Assembly (NCBI GenBank): GCA_034359265.1
Contig: CP136891.1
Span: forward strand, 43,144,001-43,208,000
Origin: Canna indica
Lineage: Eukaryota > Streptophyta > Magnoliopsida > Zingiberales > Cannaceae
DNA: 64,000 bases
Direction: 5' to 3'
Both the position numbers and the translations under genes were made by a program. Below the pieces are notes generated by a model. It saw nothing but the letters and a program-made list of their open reading frames with translations. It had not been told where the DNA came from and did not search any database. Positions 59,551 through 64,000 of this stretch are shown in pieces (position 1 is the stretch's first letter; the number at the start of each line of letters is the position of its first letter).

Positions 59551-59999
59551 ATCTCCCCTTTTTTGATGATGACAAATATCCTTAAGAAAATATATTCATT
59601 AAAGCATATAGGATATCAACTAAGGGATTTCTCCCCCTATCAACATGCATATATATGAAAATAAACTCCCCCTATCTATATGCATGAATTTTCTATATTT
59701 TCCTCCCCTTTGTCTATAATTTTCTCCCCAATTTTCTTGTACTTTTCTCTCCAATTTTCTTATACTTTTCTCCCCCTTTATACCTATACTCTTCTCCCCC
59801 TTTTGACATTAATCAAAAAGGGCAAGAAAGGTCAATCTAGTCAAAGAGATGAAGAACATTTATTTTTTTCATTAAGTTGAGACTCTAAAGTTATTTTTTA
59901 TGAAACATGACAATCTCAACCAAAGGGATGGAAAACATGAAATTAAATATCATCAACATAGAGAGTTTTATATCATCATTTTATCAAATAAAATTAAGG
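59551..59999 (-). mobile_element. Internal region of copia element F (3' part)
   Basis: Begins with the polypurine tract (minus AAAAAAGGGGAGATT). It matches the first 350 bp of the non-coding region of element C, including CCCCCTATCAACATGCATAT. It is cut off at about 60000, where a Mutator-like element begins. Confidence 0.75.
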
Positions 60000-60000
60000 G

Positions 60001-61985
60001 TTAATTATAAAATATATCCTGACTTTTGACGTATTTTTCTAAATAATCATCACTTTTCAATTTTTCCAATTGAATACACCAGTTTTTGATTTATTACAAA
60101 TCTAAAGTTGTCATCTGAATGCTGACCTGGCGCTGCTAATGTGACTCATAATTCCAGTCGGCATTCAAACACAGTTTTTTAACTTAATTTTTTTTCCAGC
60201 TCCACCAGACCCATTTAGTAGATCACGACAAGTTATTAAAAAGAAACTCCACCTTTAAAATTGCCTAGTCGCCTCTTCTCCGACCCTCATCCTTGTCGCC
60301 TACTCACCGCCTGCCTTTCTCTTAATCCCCGACGTCGTCTGCATCTCTTCATGCTCCATCTCTTCATTCTTGTCGCCTCTGGTATGGCTCTATTAATTTT
60401 CACATGCTCGCTCGCCTTCCTCCCTTCCCTCTGGTATGGTTAGTATAAACCCTATAAATTTCCCATGATACTGTTAAATGTAGGATTTCATATGATACTG
60501 TAAGATTTTCCAGCAGTGATGATACTGTTAAATATGATTTGCCATTGTAGACTCTGTTTTGACAAAAAAAAATCAATTTACAATAAAGAGAAGAAATCCC
60601 TCTCTTCGTGATCCCTGTCTTTGTTGTTTTCTATACCTGAACATCATTAGTTACTGCAACATAACAATCAATTAATGTTAATTGAGTATCTATAACATGT
60701 TACTATTAAATGTTGAGGATCAATCTGCCATATCAATTTTTCCAGGCTGTTAAATGTTAATTGAGTATCATCTCATTTTCATCTTTCCTGCTAATATTAA
60801 CCTATATCATAAGATAATATCAATAACATGTCATCATATAATTGAGTAATTAATGATATTAAAAATATACTTACAGGGGATGAAGATGACCATGAATCTC
60901 GTCGTGGAGGGAAAATAGTTTTCTGACGCCGAGTTGAACGTCGAACCATCTCAAGTAAACAAACTATAGTAAAATATAAATTCTGTAAACTTCAATTTAA
61001 TTTATCTTTATACCAACAATATAAACTCAAGTCAATAGGCACTTTTCAATAACAAAAGTACTAACCAGAGGTGGGGAGAAGTGAGAATATATTAGAGAAA
61101 ACTAATATAAGTGAGGATATATTATGAAATTTACCCATATTGATTCATGCAGGGGGCTGGCCACTATCTTTACATGAATATTACTAACCAGAAGCATGAA
61201 CATGAAAACTGAACATTGTGGGGACAATACCCATTCAATTAAGGGTTTCATCGTTTTCAAATCCAATAAAAAACATGGAATGAAAATGAAAATCGAAAGC
61301 CTGAACATGAAAATTTAATGGAAATGAAAAGTGGATGCATGATTAACCCTAGTTTTCATGAATGAATCTAGGGTTCCATCTTTTCAAATCAAATCAAAAA
61401 GATGGAATGAACATTACTAACCTTTTTCAGTCAGGAGTTCGTCGGTGCCATTCGAACACTTCGCGTTGGTGGTCGCTAATTGTAGGGAGGTGATGTGAGT
61501 CGAGTTAGTGTGAGCTGCTAACAATGTTGTCGGGGATGATGCTTGTTCCTCCTTCCGGCAAACTGGAGTCGGTGGTGCGACGAAGGAAGTCGAGATTCCG
61601 ACCGGTGGACAAGAACGGAGTTGTGGCAACGATTTTGTCGGGGATGATGAGGTGATATATAACCGGAAGATAAGTGGGGACTTGGATTTTATGGTATGGG
61701 GGGGGGGGTTATGAGTAGTTAATTAAAGTAAGTTAGGGTTTTAATGGGTTGCTTATTGGGTTTGGTGGGGCCAAAAAAAAATTAAGTTAAAATAAATCGC
61801 GTCTGAATGCTAACTAGGATTATGAGCCACGTCAGCAGCGCTTGATCAACATTCAAACGACAATTTGACGCTAGGTAGATAGTGGGATAGATTTGTAACA
61901 AATCATAAACTGGTGTATTCAATTGGAAAAATTGAAAATTGGTGATAGATTAGGGAAACACGACAAAAATCGGAATATATTTTGT
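60001..61985. mobile_element. Mutator-like element with ~200-bp terminal inverted repeats
   Basis: The left arm (about 60003-60195) and right arm (about 61785-61985) are inverted copies, at about 80 percent. They share AATTTTTCCAATTGAATACA, GCGCTGCTGA/AATGTG and AACTTAATTTTTTTT. No transposase motif was found. GC-rich interior segments (60250-60430, 61430-61660) differ from the AT-rich surroundings. Exon-like pieces end at GT sites on the minus strand (61629-61417 before GTTAGTAA; about 60948-60881 before GTAAGTAT). No clean 9-bp target duplication was identified. Confidence 0.7.
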
Positions 61986-62228
61986 AATTCAATAATCTTA
62001 AACTTTTTATAAAAATACATAACTAACTTTTTCAATATATTAACAAATGGTAGTATATGTATATTTTTGTTGCACTATAGAAGACAAAAGTAGTTTATGA
62101 TCTAAATCAGAAGGAATAAATTGAGAGGATCAAATTTATAGAGTGATAGGAGTGCAGATGCATCTCTTGCTGCCAGTGCAAGAGAATTCTGCCCACTTCA
62201 ATTTCCATTATAAAAAGTTATGCAAACT
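61986..62228. other. Short spacer
   Basis: AT-rich, no feature seen. It ends in GCAAACT directly before LTR X3. Confidence 0.4.
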
Positions 62229-63452
62229 TGTCACACCCTAACTCAGGGTCACGTGACCGGCCAGGGTATACATGACAATACCCTGCAATCTAACCCATGA
62301 ACAAGCCAACTCATAACAATAAAACATAGCGGAAATAATGAAAAGTGTTTTATTGTTAAATGAAAAACCAAACTAGATTTCATTTGAAGTAAGCTAAACA
62401 AAATAGTAAAGTGCGGAAACAATAAATCAAAGTTCATTTACAAGTGAAATCTGTAATGAAAGACATGAATATCCCCAAGGGACTACAACTCCAAAATACC
62501 AAAACAAAGGTGCATGACTAACTATCAAATCTCGACTATGACCCCTAACTATGACTGCTATGAGATCAATGTGGCTCCTCTGTCCCTCCAACCACGCCAA
62601 GTACTCCAGCCCAACTCACCAGTCAGGCTCTGCAAAACAAAGCAAAAATGACAACGGGTGAGTTCAAAGAACTCAGTGAGCGATTCTACCAACCCCCACA
62701 ATAAAAATCAACCATACACATAATAGCATAAAGAATACCACTGTCTCATACAAGGTAATGCATCAAGCGGTAAAACTAAGCAACAGGCCAACTGGCCAAC
62801 ACATGCCCAAAGGCAAACTACTCCACTAAGTAGTGAAATGCAATAGGCCTCAGCCTACCCGTGCCCTAAGGCACACATAACTCACTCAAGGGTTATGAGG
62901 ATAATCGGGAATGGCTCATCCGAACTTATCCTGAAATAGAACCCTATACAAATGCAGGAATAATCGGGATTCGCCCGTCCGAACTTATTCCTTAAATGAC
63001 ACTCGGGAGCAATTAGGATTGGCCTGTCCGAACTTACTCCAAGAGAAGCGCATGAACAATCGGGATTCGCCCATCCGAACTTGTTCCTTAAAGATAGCGC
63101 AGGAATAATCGGGATTTGCCCATCTGAACTTATTCCTTTAAATATACAATCTTGGGAACAATCGGGATTTGCACATCCGAACTTGTTCCACATGTTGGTA
63201 ATTAATCATCCAACCTTCCGGGCCAGGCCTGCAATCCGGCTCTTATCCGAGCCTCTCCGGCATTCATAAAGATATGGCGACGACAAGACCTAAACAAGTG
63301 TCTCCTACGATGTCTTAGGGGTGTCCTTATTGGGAAGCGTCTCAACACTTTAATGCCTGATCCCAACTCTTAGACCCGTAATGCCATAAACTCATGAGGT
63401 TTTATTTTATGCATAACATTTAATTTGTTGGTTCTTAACAGATTATGCTGCC
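62229..63452. repeat. LTR X3 (X family), cut by X4
   Basis: Begins TGTCACACCC at 62229 and follows X1 through the AAAACATAGCGGAAAT and TCAGTGAGCG landmarks. It includes the tandem array (62890-63195). It stops at ACAGATTATGCTG, where X1 continues at about 6476. X4 starts right there, so X4 inserted into X3. Confidence 0.8.
62890..63195. repeat. Tandem array inside LTR X3
   Basis: Six units of about 45-58 bp with AATCGGGATT(C/T)GCCCATCCGAAC, homologous to the arrays in X1 and X2. Units vary in the spacer after TTATTCC. Confidence 0.75.
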
Positions 63453-64000
63453 TATCACGCCCCAACTCAGGGTCGCGTGACCGGCCAGGGTATGTGCCGG
63501 TACCCCGAAGCCTACCACATGCACTACACAATAATATACATGAAAACATTGTACATCAAGGTAACACGAAATAAGGAAGAGCGGCACAAATCTTTATTCA
63601 AAATCAAAATAGTTTTAAAGGGTTTTAAATTCGAAGGAAACAACTCGAGTTTCAAAGTCTAAAACAATTACAAGTTTTCAAGAACAAACAACTTAGTGCA
63701 TGTCCAACAATCCTACTCGACACGACTACGACTACATGACTGCCTGCTACAAGACTTGCACCAACGTCTGCCCTCCAGTCGCACCATGCCACTAAGTCGT
63801 ACCTCACTGGTCGGGCTCTGCAAAACAATAACAAACAAAACCATGAGTTCACGAGGAAATCAGTGAGCGGTCCTTCCGAGCCTCCACTTAAATCCCCGAT
63901 ATGATAACATATAAATATATACACAATCACATATATGAGAAGTCTATGCTAGTCATATCATGGAAATCGGCCAATTGTCCATACTATGCAAATAAGAGGG
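63453..64000. repeat. LTR X4 start (X family), runs off the window
   Basis: Starts TATCACGCCCC (TG changed to TA), followed by AACTCAGGGTCGCGTGACC. It is clearly related to X1-X3 but more diverged. No target-site duplication can be judged because the right end is outside. Confidence 0.7.

Overview
This window is nuclear DNA from a flowering plant. The evidence is one intron-split plant-type GH10 xylanase gene with CBM22 modules, and dense nested plant transposable elements: Ty1/copia and Ty3/gypsy LTR elements, hAT, CACTA, a Mutator-like element and MITEs. The species cannot be told from the sequence. I see no tRNA, rRNA, operon or CRISPR. At least three quarters of the window looks transposon-derived.

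Layout. 1-3965: end of a minus-strand gag-only copia element (copy A) and its 5' LTR. 3966-5060: two minisatellites and (GAA)n. 5066-12314: two long LTRs of one family (X1, X2); X2 is split by a solo LTR (copy B, TSD ACTAC). 12383-14797: two tandem duplications; the second carries a small duplicated ORF and may hold the 5' end of the xylanase gene. 14841-17674: a deleted copia element with 138-bp LTRs (TSD ATAAC). 18040-30544: the xylanase gene on the plus strand, eight coding exons, four CBM22 modules and a GH10 domain, with a 7.2-kb intron 2 full of hAT and MITE sequence. The first coding exon has an apparent frameshift. 31298-36966: a second gag-only copia element (copy C) with both LTRs. 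36967-43117: decayed gypsy pol on the minus strand with hairpin-bearing subrepeats, plus a solo LTR and an LTR fragment. 43123-50471: a larger copia element (D, TSD GGCCC) with gag and damaged pol. 50472-53251: an old copia RT fragment split by solo LTR E (TSD AACCA), with a 218-bp tandem duplication over its edge. 53252-58286: a CACTA terminus with a captured fragment resembling the N terminus of a BIG BROTHER-related RING E3 ligase. 58287-59999: LTR F with a piece of internal sequence. 60001-61985: a Mutator-like element with ~200-bp inverted repeats. 62229-64000: two more X-family LTRs.

The main pattern: nine LTR copies (A, B, both of C, both of D, E, F, G) share a promoter layout although their bodies have diverged. 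A cluster of palindromic GGTCGACC-type sites sits about 45-75 bp upstream of a TATA box. Several also share hairpins at the polypurine-tract/U3 junction and near the LTR 3' end. Copies A and C keep gag but lack all of pol, so they look like parasites of an autonomous relative such as D. All exon boundaries were read by eye from splice consensus, reading phase and remembered family alignments; no searches were run.
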